This document shows, piece by piece, positions 54,810 to 62,710 of a stretch of 64,000 nt of DNA (the stretch's first letter is position 1; every line of letters starts with the position of its first letter). A program made the position numbers and the translations under genes. The notes under the pieces are model-generated. The model made no database searches, was not told the DNA's origin, and saw only the letters and a program-made list of their open reading frames with translations. Source of the DNA: JBFWUW01 sp050247075 (lineage in GTDB: Bacteria; Planctomycetota; Planctomycetia; Pirellulales; JBFWUW01); assembly GCA_050247075.1 (NCBI GenBank), contig JBFWUW010000004.1, positions 107,046-171,045 on the forward strand, in the 5' to 3' direction.

Positions 54810-54818
54810 ATTATAGCA
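54810..54818 (-). promoter_or_regulatory. Extended -10 promoter element for trxB
   Basis: TGCTATAAT on the minus strand: a perfect -10 with the TGn extension. No good -35 is seen, as is usual for extended -10 promoters. Predicted start near 54803 gives a leader of about 45 nt. Confidence 0.5.
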
Positions 54819-55091
54819 GGATGGGGAAAAAGGGGCAGGCGGAGGGAGGAGCCGTCCGCTATCAGCCTAAGGAGTTGGGCGGGCCAACCGGAAAACGGAC
54901 CCGTCTGATGGAAATGACAAACGGACGCGCCATGCCAAGAGTGCTCAATTTATATCAGCGGGCGATCTGCCAGCGCGGCGCGGTGCATGAAGCTGGTCTA
55001 GCCACCAGCGGTTACAACAGCGTCCGCGCGCGGGATTCAACCGACGACGGATATTCGAGGTCGCCGCGGGACTTCCAGGCCACCCTCTCTC
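54819..55091. other. Rest of the trxB-thrS divergent gap
   Basis: The gap 54759-55231 separates the divergent genes trxB and thrS. Apart from the two promoters marked here there is no recognisable gene; a short open frame around 54821-55108 has no protein-like features. AGCCGTCCGCTATCAGCC near 54851 may be a worn family A fragment. Confidence 0.5.
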
Positions 55092-55119
55092 TTGTCGTAA
55101 AACCATGAGGCTCTATACT
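55092..55119 (+). promoter_or_regulatory. Candidate sigma70-type promoter for thrS
   Basis: TTGTCG (55092-55097), 16-bp spacer, TATACT (55114-55119). Start near 55126 gives a leader of about 105 nt, long enough for a regulatory structure, though no T-box features were seen. Confidence 0.42.
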
Positions 55120-55231
55120 TTGCGTTTTGGGTCGGGTACTGCCGGCTGAACCTGTTGGGCCGTGGCATCCTCTGTATCGATGCCCTCGCCGCGCAACTCG
55201 CGACCCGACCACGGAGGTGTCTTGCACTATC

Positions 55232-57427
55232 ATGCTGAAAGTCAAACTACCCGACGGTTCCGCCAAGGAATATACCCGGCCCGTGCGGCCGATTGACGTA
55301 GCCAAGGAGATTGGAGCGGGTCTGGCCAAGGCCACGCTGGCGGCCGAGGTCGATGGCCAAATGGTCGATAGCGTCACCCTGTTGCCCACCGAGGGGGAAG
55401 TCTCTCTGCGGCTGCTGACCAAGAAAGACCCGGCCAGCTTGCGGATCATGCGGCACTCGTGCGCCCACATCATGGCGCGGGCAGTAATGAGGCTGTTTGG
55501 CGGCGTGCAGTTGGCCTTTGGGCCGACGATCGACAACGGCTTCTACTACGACATGGATTCGCCCAAGAAAATCAGCGAGGAGGATTTTCCCGCCATCGAG
55601 GCCGAAATGGCCCGGCTGATCAAGGCCGACGAGGCCTTTGAACGGGTGGAAATGCCGCGGGCGGAAGCGATTCAACTTTGCGGTGACTTGAAGCAAGCCC
55701 TGAAGGTGGAGCATATCGAGACCGGGCTGGCGGCCGAGAAGGACCTGTCGTTTTATCGCCAAGGAGAGTTTGTCGATCTCTGCCGCGGCATCCATATCCC
55801 CAGTGCCGGGGCGATTGGGGCCTTCAAGCTGCTCAGCGTGGCGGGTGCTTATTGGAAAGGGGATGCCTCTAAGCAGCAATTGCAGCGGCTATACGGCACC
55901 GCCTGGTTCAGCAAGGAAGACCTGGAGAACCACCTTAAGCTGGTTGAAGAGGCCAAACGCCGCGACCATCGGGTGATTGGCAAGGCCCAAGAATTGTTCA
56001 CCACAAGCCCTTTGGTTGGCGGCGGGTTGATTTTGTGGCTGCCCAAGGGGGCCATCATTCGCGGTCTGTTGGAAAGCTTTGTCCGCGACGAGCTGACCAA
56101 GCGCGGGTACGAGCCGGTCTACACACCCAACATTGGCCGTGTGGAGATGTACGAGACCAGCGGGCATTTCCCGTACTATCGCGATGCGCAGTTTCCGCCC
56201 GTGTTTGGGCACGACGCCGGGCAGATGATCGACTTTTTGATCCGCAAGCTGGACGTAGCGGATAAATGGATGCCCCACGATCTGACCGCCGAGGGGGAAG
56301 CCAAGCTGATCGCGGCGGCCAGGGTGGCCGGTTTCGATGGCGACTACCAGCCAGATTATACGGTCGAGACAAAACTGGCCAACTTCAAGCAATGGGCACG
56401 GCAGCATGAGCGTTACCTGCTGAAGCCGATGAACTGTCCGCATCATGTGATGATCTACAAGAGCAAGCCGCGGAGCTATCGCGATCTGCCAGTGCGGCTA
56501 GCCGAGTTTGGCACCGTCTACCGCTACGAGCAGTCGGGCGAGTTGGGAGGACTAACCCGCGTGCGGGGCTTTACCCAGGACGACGCCCACTTGTTCTGCA
56601 CCGAGGACCAGGTGGCGGAGGAATTCCGCGGTTGCCTGGAGATGACGCAGTACATCTTGAAGACCTTGGGCCTGAACGACTATCGCGTTCGATTGAGTTT
56701 TCGCGATCCCGACAGCGACAAGTACGTGGGCAGCCCGGAGACCTGGAAACGGGCCGAAGCTGAGTTGGAAGCGGTCTGCCGCGGCATGGATTTGCCGCAC
56801 CTGGCGATTGCCGTGGGGGAAGCGGCGTTTTACGGGCCGAAGGCCGACTTTATCGTGGCCGATTGCCTGGGACGCGAGTGGCAACTGGGGACCGTGCAGT
56901 TGGATTACAACCTTCCCAGCGCTGAGCGGTTCAACCTGGAATACATCGGTACCGACAACCACACGCACCAGCCAGTGATGATCCACCGCGCGCCGCTTGG
57001 ATCGCTGGAACGGTTCATGGGGGTGCTGATCGAGCATTTCGCGGGAGCGTTTCCGCTGTGGCTAGCGCCAGAACAGGTCCGCGTGATGTGCGTCAGCCAG
57101 AAGTCGGAAGACTATGCCCGGCAGGTGGAGGAACGGCTGCGGATGGCGGGCTTGCGCGTCGCGGGCGATTATCGTTCGGAAAAGATCGGGGCAAAGATTC
57201 GCGAGGCCCAGATCAAATTGGTGCCGTATATGTTTGTGGTGGGCGAACGCGACATGGCCGCTGGCACGGTGGCGGTTCGGGACCGCATCGACGGCGACCT
57301 GGGGGCCATGACAGTGGAGGCGGCGTTAGCCCGATTACAGGCTGAAATTGCCGACAAAACCGTCCGCAAGGTCGAACAATTGCCCAAGATCGGCCTCAGC
57401 GAGGGGAGCGGAGAAAACGAATATTGA
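55232..57427 (+). CDS. thrS: Threonyl-tRNA synthetase with catalytic-domain insertion
   Basis: 731 residues from ATG 55232 (GGAGGTG 12 nt upstream). TGS domain (1-62, VKLPDGSAKEYTRPVRPIDV), editing domain with HSCAHIMARAV and DLCRGIHIPS (zinc-type HxxxH and CxxxH), class II core (about 260-610) with motif 2 FGTVYRYEQSGELGGLTRVR and motif 3 HRAPLGSLERFMGVLIEH, and an anticodon-binding domain (about 625-725). The zinc Cys is in LKPMNCPHH, where the usual Gly is His. Between motif 1 and this Cys there is an insert of about 60 residues (about 321-396). Charges tRNA-Thr; followed by infC as in many bacteria. Confidence 0.97.
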   Translation: MLKVKLPDGSAKEYTRPVRPIDVAKEIGAGLAKATLAAEVDGQMVDSVTLLPTEGEVSLRLLTKKDPASLRIMRHSCAHIMARAVMRLFGGVQLAFGPTIDNGFYYDMDSPKKISEEDFPAIEAEMARLIKADEAFERVEMPRAEAIQLCGDLKQALKVEHIETGLAAEKDLSFYRQGEFVDLCRGIHIPSAGAIGAFKLLSVAGAYWKGDASKQQLQRLYGTAWFSKEDLENHLKLVEEAKRRDHRVIGKAQELFTTSPLVGGGLILWLPKGAIIRGLLESFVRDELTKRGYEPVYTPNIGRVEMYETSGHFPYYRDAQFPPVFGHDAGQMIDFLIRKLDVADKWMPHDLTAEGEAKLIAAARVAGFDGDYQPDYTVETKLANFKQWARQHERYLLKPMNCPHHVMIYKSKPRSYRDLPVRLAEFGTVYRYEQSGELGGLTRVRGFTQDDAHLFCTEDQVAEEFRGCLEMTQYILKTLGLNDYRVRLSFRDPDSDKYVGSPETWKRAEAELEAVCRGMDLPHLAIAVGEAAFYGPKADFIVADCLGREWQLGTVQLDYNLPSAERFNLEYIGTDNHTHQPVMIHRAPLGSLERFMGVLIEHFAGAFPLWLAPEQVRVMCVSQKSEDYARQVEERLRMAGLRVAGDYRSEKIGAKIREAQIKLVPYMFVVGERDMAAGTVAVRDRIDGDLGAMTVEAALARLQAEIADKTVRKVEQLPKIGLSEGSGENEY

Positions 57428-57501
57428 GCCCGCCGCCTGGATTGGCCAAGGCCGACGGCGCAATTCGCAGGCAAATTAGGGGTCCGGTGGCCAAAAAAGC
57501 T

Positions 57502-57510
57502 TGCTAGAAT
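57502..57510 (+). promoter_or_regulatory. Candidate extended -10 promoter for infC
   Basis: TGCTAGAAT lies in the 218-bp gap between thrS and infC; start near 57517 would give a leader of about 130 nt. No -35 is evident. Confidence 0.35.
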
Positions 57511-57645
57511 CGGGCCAGAGAGTAGATTTTCTTATATTGTTGCCGCAGGGTGGCGTTGGGTTTGCGCCAATCGCGGTTGTTTACCACTATCCGAGTCCCC
57601 GGCCTCGCCAGTTTTCGCGGTCGGGCTCTCCAGTCCCGCAGGAGG

Positions 57646-58155
57646 ATGTCAGCTATCGAACGCTCTCAGAGGATTAACGAGCAAATTCGCATCACCCCGG
57701 TGCGATGCATTTCGGCGACGGGCGAATTGCTCGGAATCATACCCACGGAACAAGCCCTGAATCTGGCCCGCGAGGCCGACCTGGATCTGGTTGAGGTGGC
57801 CCCGAACGAGCGGCCGCCCGTCTGCAAGATCATGGACTTTGGCAAGTTCAAGTACCAGCTCAACAAGAAGCTGCATAAAGGGCACACGCATCAAAGCAAG
57901 ATCAAGGAAATACGTGTTCGTCCCAAGACCGGCACCCACGACATTGACGTAAAGGTCAAGCGGGCGACCGAGTTTTTGGAACATAAGGACAAGGTAATCG
58001 TCTCGGTCATCTTCCGCGGCCGCGAACTGGCCCACATTGAAGAGGGCCAGAAGGTCATGAACCAGATCTTGGTGCGGCTGGCCGAGGTGGGCAAGATTGA
58101 ATCGCCGGCTAGCCAGCAAGGTAAGCGAATCATTTGCACGTTGGGGCCGAAATAA
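57646..58155 (+). CDS. infC: Translation initiation factor IF-3
   Basis: About 169 residues: N-domain ERSQRINEQIRITPVRCISA through AREADLDLVEVAPNERPPVC, the linker DFGKFKYQLNKKLHKGHTH, and the C-domain KEIRVRPKTGTHDIDVKVKR, FRGRELAHIEEGQKVM. It binds the 30S subunit and proofreads the initiator codon. GGAGG (57641-57645) touches the ATG at 57646 directly, leaving no spacer; the in-frame ATC at 57655 is 9 nt away, the normal distance. As infC uses AUU-type starts in enterobacteria for feedback control, ATC 57655 may be the true start. rpmI and rplT do not follow here. Confidence 0.95.
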   Translation: MSAIERSQRINEQIRITPVRCISATGELLGIIPTEQALNLAREADLDLVEVAPNERPPVCKIMDFGKFKYQLNKKLHKGHTHQSKIKEIRVRPKTGTHDIDVKVKRATEFLEHKDKVIVSVIFRGRELAHIEEGQKVMNQILVRLAEVGKIESPASQQGKRIICTLGPK

Positions 58156-58221
58156 CGTTGCCAACTTTGCCGGTTGGCTCAAGATCAGCAGCCACAAGAG
58201 ACGCCATCGACGATTAACTCC

Positions 58222-59220
58222 ATGAGTGCCGACCGCTTTCCGTGTTACCAGGTGACCAAGGACGCCGCTGGTAGTGTTGCCGCGGCCATGGGCGAGGCCT
58301 CGGACGGCGACTTGCCCGAGGGGGACGTACTCATTCGGGTCCGTTACTCGTCGTTGAATTACAAAGATGCTCTGGCCGCCACCGGGCATCCTGGCGTGGT
58401 CCGCAAGTTTCCGCATGTGCCGGGGATCGACGCGGCGGGGACGGTGGAACGGAGCGATTCGCCCCGGTTCAAGATTGGCGACGAAGTGCTGACGACTGGC
58501 TTTGGCCTGGGTGCCGACCGTTGGGGCGGGTACTCGCGCTATGTGCAAGTCAACCACGCCAGCGTTATTAAGCGGCCCAAGGGCCTGACCTTGCGAGATT
58601 GCATGGTGCTGGGCACGGCCGGCCTGACGGCAGCCATCTCTATACTGGAGATCGTCGAACGGGGCATCGAACCAAGCTACGGCGATATACTGGTTAGCGG
58701 CGCTACCGGTGGAGTTGGTTGTCTGGCGGTATCGATGTTGGCTAAGGCCGGCTACCGCGTGGTGGCCGTGACCGGCAAGCCGTCCGCCGAGAAATTCTTG
58801 CGCGGGCTGGGAGCGGCCCGCGTGGTCCCGCGCGAGGAGGTCTTGGATGCCAGCCCCAAACCGCTGTTATCCTCGCGTTGGGCGGCGGCCATCGACACTG
58901 TTGGCGGTGCCATGCTGGCGACGATCTTGCGCCAGTCCGAGCAAGGAGCCTGCGTGGCGGCATGCGGCATGGTCGGGGGAACCGACCTGAATATCAGCGT
59001 CTATCCGTTCATTTTGCGCGGCGTGACGTTGGCGGGTATCGACTCGGACCATTGCCCCCTGGACCGCCGCACACTGCTCTGGCAGCGCATGTCGCAAGAG
59101 TGGCGGCCCGGCGGTCTGGAAAGCATCGTGCGCGAGATCGGCCTGTCGGAACTGCCCGCGGCGGTGAAGGAGATTCTCGCGGGGCAGGTAAAAGGGCGGA
59201 TCGTGGTAGCTGTGCCCTAG
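58222..59220 (+). CDS. YhdH/AcuI-type NADPH-dependent quinone/acrylyl-CoA reductase
   Basis: 332 residues from ATG 58222; the family is about 325-330. MDR fold without zinc ligands: RVRYSSLNYKDALAATGHPG, VVRKFPHVPGIDAAGTVERS, the nucleotide site LVSGATGGVGCLAVSMLAKA, VVAVTGKPSA, and IDTVGGAMLATILRQ. The LNYKDAL and HPG motifs with LAGIDSDHCP favour the YhdH/AcuI branch, which reduces acrylyl-CoA to propionyl-CoA or related enones. It starts 66 bp after infC, so cotranscription is possible; the functional link is not obvious. Confidence 0.9.
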   Translation: MSADRFPCYQVTKDAAGSVAAAMGEASDGDLPEGDVLIRVRYSSLNYKDALAATGHPGVVRKFPHVPGIDAAGTVERSDSPRFKIGDEVLTTGFGLGADRWGGYSRYVQVNHASVIKRPKGLTLRDCMVLGTAGLTAAISILEIVERGIEPSYGDILVSGATGGVGCLAVSMLAKAGYRVVAVTGKPSAEKFLRGLGAARVVPREEVLDASPKPLLSSRWAAAIDTVGGAMLATILRQSEQGACVAACGMVGGTDLNISVYPFILRGVTLAGIDSDHCPLDRRTLLWQRMSQEWRPGGLESIVREIGLSELPAAVKEILAGQVKGRIVVAVP

Positions 59221-59229
59221 GCGGGAATG

Positions 59230-59262
59230 CCATCAGCGGAGAAGCCATTAGCCATCAGCTTT
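59230..59262 (-). repeat. Family A interspersed repeat, copy 6 (inverted)
   Basis: Reverse complement of GCTGATGGCTAATGGC followed by TTCTCCGCTGATGGC. It fills much of the 72-bp gap between two convergent genes. Confidence 0.75.
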
Positions 59263-59292
59263 GGGCTTTGCCGCTTTTTCATCCTTCTGCCT

Positions 59293-62286
59293 TTACTCCA
59301 GGCCATAAATCCCCGCCGGGGGCACGAAGGCACCAGCGACAGAACCAGATCCGCCACCCGTGAACTTCAGGAAGCGCGGCTCGATGTTTAGCATGGCGGT
59401 GGTGTTGTTCTTACTGACATCGCTGGTAAAGGTGCCGCTAACCAGGAACGATTCGCCAATCCGCGTCAGCGCCAGGTACTGCCCCATGACGGCCTGGCCC
59501 GTGATGGAGACCGTGGTCGAGGCGGTCGCCAGCCACTTGGGGCTTAGGCGGTAGGTGGCCGATGCCACGAATAATTTGGTGTCGAACACGCCGGAATAAG
59601 AACGCAGCCCCACATAGATGGAAGTCCGAGGCACGCGGTTTAAGAAGGCACCGATCGAGACGACCTGCTGCCCCATATCGAACATGTCGAAGATGCCGTC
59701 TGAAACCAACGTAGTTCGGTCCCCCACATGCCAGCGGAAGTTGTACTGCAGCAGGCCCACGTATTCGCCGGCGTTGTCGCGGTTGCGATTAGGAAACAGA
59801 GTGGCTTGCGTATCGAACACAATCCAGTCGATGATCCGCCGCTCGCCCGGCGCGCCCCGCTTGGTCTGCCAACGCTGGCGCAGCCCCAGTTTCACGGCTT
59901 GCAAGTCCTCGACTACCTCGGGCGTGGGTGAAGTCACCCAACTCCCCTCGCCGCTGCGGATGGCATAGAACCGCTCATCAAATTGCTGTAGTCCGGGGAC
60001 GGCACCGGGCTGCGTTCCTTGCGGCAAGAAGAAGGCGCTCTGGTTCAAACGCCGCCGGAAGTGTTCGGTGGAATTGTCATCCAGTGGATCGTACAGCGGT
60101 AGTTGGGTCACATCCTCGGTCGCTTCGGCAAACAGGTACTCGGCTTCCAGGTTGATTTTGTGGGCTACGCCGTGAACATTGAACAATTCGCTTTCGATAG
60201 CCGGATTAACCGCCCAAAACGGAATACTGGTCCGCACGCCGGCCTGCCCGTAAAGCCGCTCTAACCCGTTTCCGTTGATGTCGGCTCCCCAGTGCGCAAG
60301 TTCTCCCAGGCCGTAGGGGACAATCTTGACTGGGCCGGCTTGCAGCGGAATGTCGAACTCGTGGCGAGTCAGCAGCCGTTCGCCCGCTTGTTCGCTTTCC
60401 CACAGCAGCGGCGTGGTTTGGGCCACTTCGGGTGATCCGGCGGCAGGTGGATCGGCGACGGCCAGTTGCTGATATCCCACCAGGGTGTGTTCGTACCAAG
60501 TCACCCAGTCCCCCAGCAGCGACTTGCCCAGCCAGAAATGGTCGCCCCGGACGCCTTGCGTCTCGGCGAAGTAGCGGTTCAGCCGCACATCTCCAACAAC
60601 GTCGAACGACATATTGTCGATGGTCTTCTTCAGTTCCAATCCGGTGGTTTGGTCCTTGAAGTTATCCCATTCATTTTCGTAGTACTGTTCCAGCACGTTG
60701 CGGTCGCTGAGCACGCCCAACTCTGCCGTGATCTGAAAATCACCCGGCAGCTTTTGGCGATGCTGCCCCAGCACGCGGTATCGCTCGCGCTGTTCGGGCG
60801 CCAGGTTGATGCGGTCCGCGCCCAACGTATCCAGGCCGCTGTCGTACAGCCCCCACAGGTCGATTGTGCCGGCCGTGGGGCCATCCACCAGGCCGAAGAA
60901 ATCTTGCCGCGAGTACTTGAACGTGGTGCCCGGGGCCACGCCGCGCTTGCTGAGCAGATCGAGATTGAAGGTCCAGTCGGTCCCCTCGACGGGATCGATA
61001 TTGAGAATCTGGTAGGCATCGAAGTCGACCAGGAACTGTGTTCCCATGATCTGGTCTTGCCGGAACTGTGCCCTGCGGATGTAGTAGGTGGGATTTTCCA
61101 AATTAGTTTTCAACACCGGCCAATAGAACACGGGCACATCGCCCATATAGATGAAGTTGTTGCGGCTGGTGACCAGACGATTGTGCTTTTCCAACGGTTC
61201 GCCCGATTCGGGATCGACCAGCGGCAAGCCCGAAAACCGATCGACGACCGGCTGTGGATTGTCCGTAAAAACCAGGTCGTTAGCTTGCAGCCGATAGCTG
61301 GGCTTGCCGAAACGGCTGGAAGTTACCAATGCATCGCGTGCCTGGAAGAAGTTCTTGCCCGTCTGCTGCAAGACTTGTGCTTTAATCCGCAGCAGCCCTT
61401 GGTAACTGGGAATGGGCGTGAGAATTTCCGAATCTAGAATGGTCCCCGTCTGGCGGGGAACGTCGTAGTACATCCGTTCGGCATAGATCACACGTTCGCC
61501 TTGGCGGAAGACCAGATTGCCTTCCATGTAAATTTCCAACGGCGTATCGCTGCGTTGCGTTGTCTGCCCGGACAGATCGGGCTCTTGGTCGCCTTGGGTC
61601 CAGATGACGATTCGGTCGGCGGAAATATCGACCGATCCCAACTCCGGATCACCATCGATGATGAGATTGATCCCGGAGTCGATAACGGCCACCCACTCGT
61701 TGCGGGCCTCGTTGGGGAACCATTTGGCTTGCACCGGCACGTCGCTACGAGGAAAGACCCTCAAACGCCGTGTGCCGGGCGTGCTCGGTTCGATGATTCC
61801 GCCCGATTGAAACTGGGTGTACTGCGTACGGCGAATTTGTCCGAACAAGGCCGGATCGCGCCGGGCGACGCCTCGTTGAAAGATCTCTGGCGGCCGGGCA
61901 GGCTCTCCGCCCGGGGAGGGCGTGACAATCCGCAACGGCTCCAGCGACTCATAAGCTCCCATCCAACTGGCGTTTTCCAGTTTTGAGACTGTACCATCGC
62001 GAGTGGCGTCGAGCGTGACATCCCCCTCCATGTACGCGGTGAAGCGGCTCGTCTGCTCGCCATAACGGCCTAGTTCAATCCACAAGACCGCCTCTTGGCT
62101 GCGGGCGAACGACTGCCCCTGTTGAATTGAACAATTACCCTTGAGCGCCCAAATCTCATATTTGCCATCGCTCCAGCGATTGGCGGCGTCGGCCTTGATG
62201 GTAATCGCATCGTGCAGATGCATCGGCTCGAACGCATCGGACTGTGCCAAAACCCTTGGCACCGGGCAGTACAGCACCCACGCCAA
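59293..62286 (-). CDS. LptD/OstA-like outer-membrane protein
   Basis: 997 residues or more. The N-terminal half carries repeated OstA/LptA-type strands (IYMEGNLVFRQGERVIYAER, MYYDVPRQTGTILDSEIL, NRLVTSRNNFIYMGDVPVFY with WPVLKTNLENPTYYIRR), matching the jellyroll-to-barrel junction of LptD. The C-terminal half alternates aromatic strands as in a beta-barrel. Likely role: lipopolysaccharide or other lipid export to the outer membrane. The call starts at TTG 62286, but a signal peptide (LSIALLALAWVLYCPVPRVL, cleavage after LAQ) extends upstream with no ATG, GTG or TTG before the stop at 62434. A CTG at 62370 with AAGGA about 10 nt upstream is a candidate start. Confidence 0.85.
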   Translation of the reverse strand: MAWVLYCPVPRVLAQSDAFEPMHLHDAITIKADAANRWSDGKYEIWALKGNCSIQQGQSFARSQEAVLWIELGRYGEQTSRFTAYMEGDVTLDATRDGTVSKLENASWMGAYESLEPLRIVTPSPGGEPARPPEIFQRGVARRDPALFGQIRRTQYTQFQSGGIIEPSTPGTRRLRVFPRSDVPVQAKWFPNEARNEWVAVIDSGINLIIDGDPELGSVDISADRIVIWTQGDQEPDLSGQTTQRSDTPLEIYMEGNLVFRQGERVIYAERMYYDVPRQTGTILDSEILTPIPSYQGLLRIKAQVLQQTGKNFFQARDALVTSSRFGKPSYRLQANDLVFTDNPQPVVDRFSGLPLVDPESGEPLEKHNRLVTSRNNFIYMGDVPVFYWPVLKTNLENPTYYIRRAQFRQDQIMGTQFLVDFDAYQILNIDPVEGTDWTFNLDLLSKRGVAPGTTFKYSRQDFFGLVDGPTAGTIDLWGLYDSGLDTLGADRINLAPEQRERYRVLGQHRQKLPGDFQITAELGVLSDRNVLEQYYENEWDNFKDQTTGLELKKTIDNMSFDVVGDVRLNRYFAETQGVRGDHFWLGKSLLGDWVTWYEHTLVGYQQLAVADPPAAGSPEVAQTTPLLWESEQAGERLLTRHEFDIPLQAGPVKIVPYGLGELAHWGADINGNGLERLYGQAGVRTSIPFWAVNPAIESELFNVHGVAHKINLEAEYLFAEATEDVTQLPLYDPLDDNSTEHFRRRLNQSAFFLPQGTQPGAVPGLQQFDERFYAIRSGEGSWVTSPTPEVVEDLQAVKLGLRQRWQTKRGAPGERRIIDWIVFDTQATLFPNRNRDNAGEYVGLLQYNFRWHVGDRTTLVSDGIFDMFDMGQQVVSIGAFLNRVPRTSIYVGLRSYSGVFDTKLFVASATYRLSPKWLATASTTVSITGQAVMGQYLALTRIGESFLVSGTFTSDVSKNNTTAMLNIEPRFLKFTGGGSGSVAGAFVPPAGIYGLE

Positions 62287-62710
62287 GGCCAGCAGCGCAA
62301 TAGACAGCCCGCGCCAACCGTATGCGGTTGCGCATGCGCCTATCGACGTTTTAGTGAGCCGGCCGTTCAGAGGTACAGCATCCTTGCTTGGCGCGGTAGG
62401 GGGACGACCACTCGGTCCAACCAGACCGGCGCTCTATCGAAAAACGGAAATGACGATGTCGAAAAGGTAGAAAGAAGCGGGGCGGATTATAGGAGTCCCC
62501 TGCGCGCACGGTCAAGGCATGTTGAGGGCCATTGTTATTGCCCTAAGCCCATGGCATCATGCAGCTTGTGGCGCAGTGGAGAGTCTGGACCGCCATCAAA
62601 CCGGCACGATTCGCGCGTTCCGGCAAGTCTTGCCGAATGCTGGCTACGCTTGCCAGCGGGGCTGTCACGGCCCAACTCCGCCGCCAACACAACCGGCTGT
62701 CGAATGCCGG
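62287..62710. other. Gap with promoter and upstream coding extension of the LptD-like gene
   Basis: 424 bp. 62287-62433 is open in the LptD-like frame and probably encodes its signal peptide. The rest, apart from the promoter at 62486-62515, holds nothing recognisable. Confidence 0.55.
62486..62515 (-). promoter_or_regulatory. Near-consensus sigma70-type promoter for the LptD-like gene
   Basis: TTGACC (62510-62515), 18-bp spacer, TATAAT (62486-62491) on the minus strand. Predicted start near 62479, about 110 nt before the CTG candidate start at 62370. Confidence 0.65.

Noticed and set aside
55092..55231. T-box or other tRNA-sensing leader upstream of thrS
   Set aside because: No T-box bulge sequence or antiterminator/terminator pair was seen in the leader.
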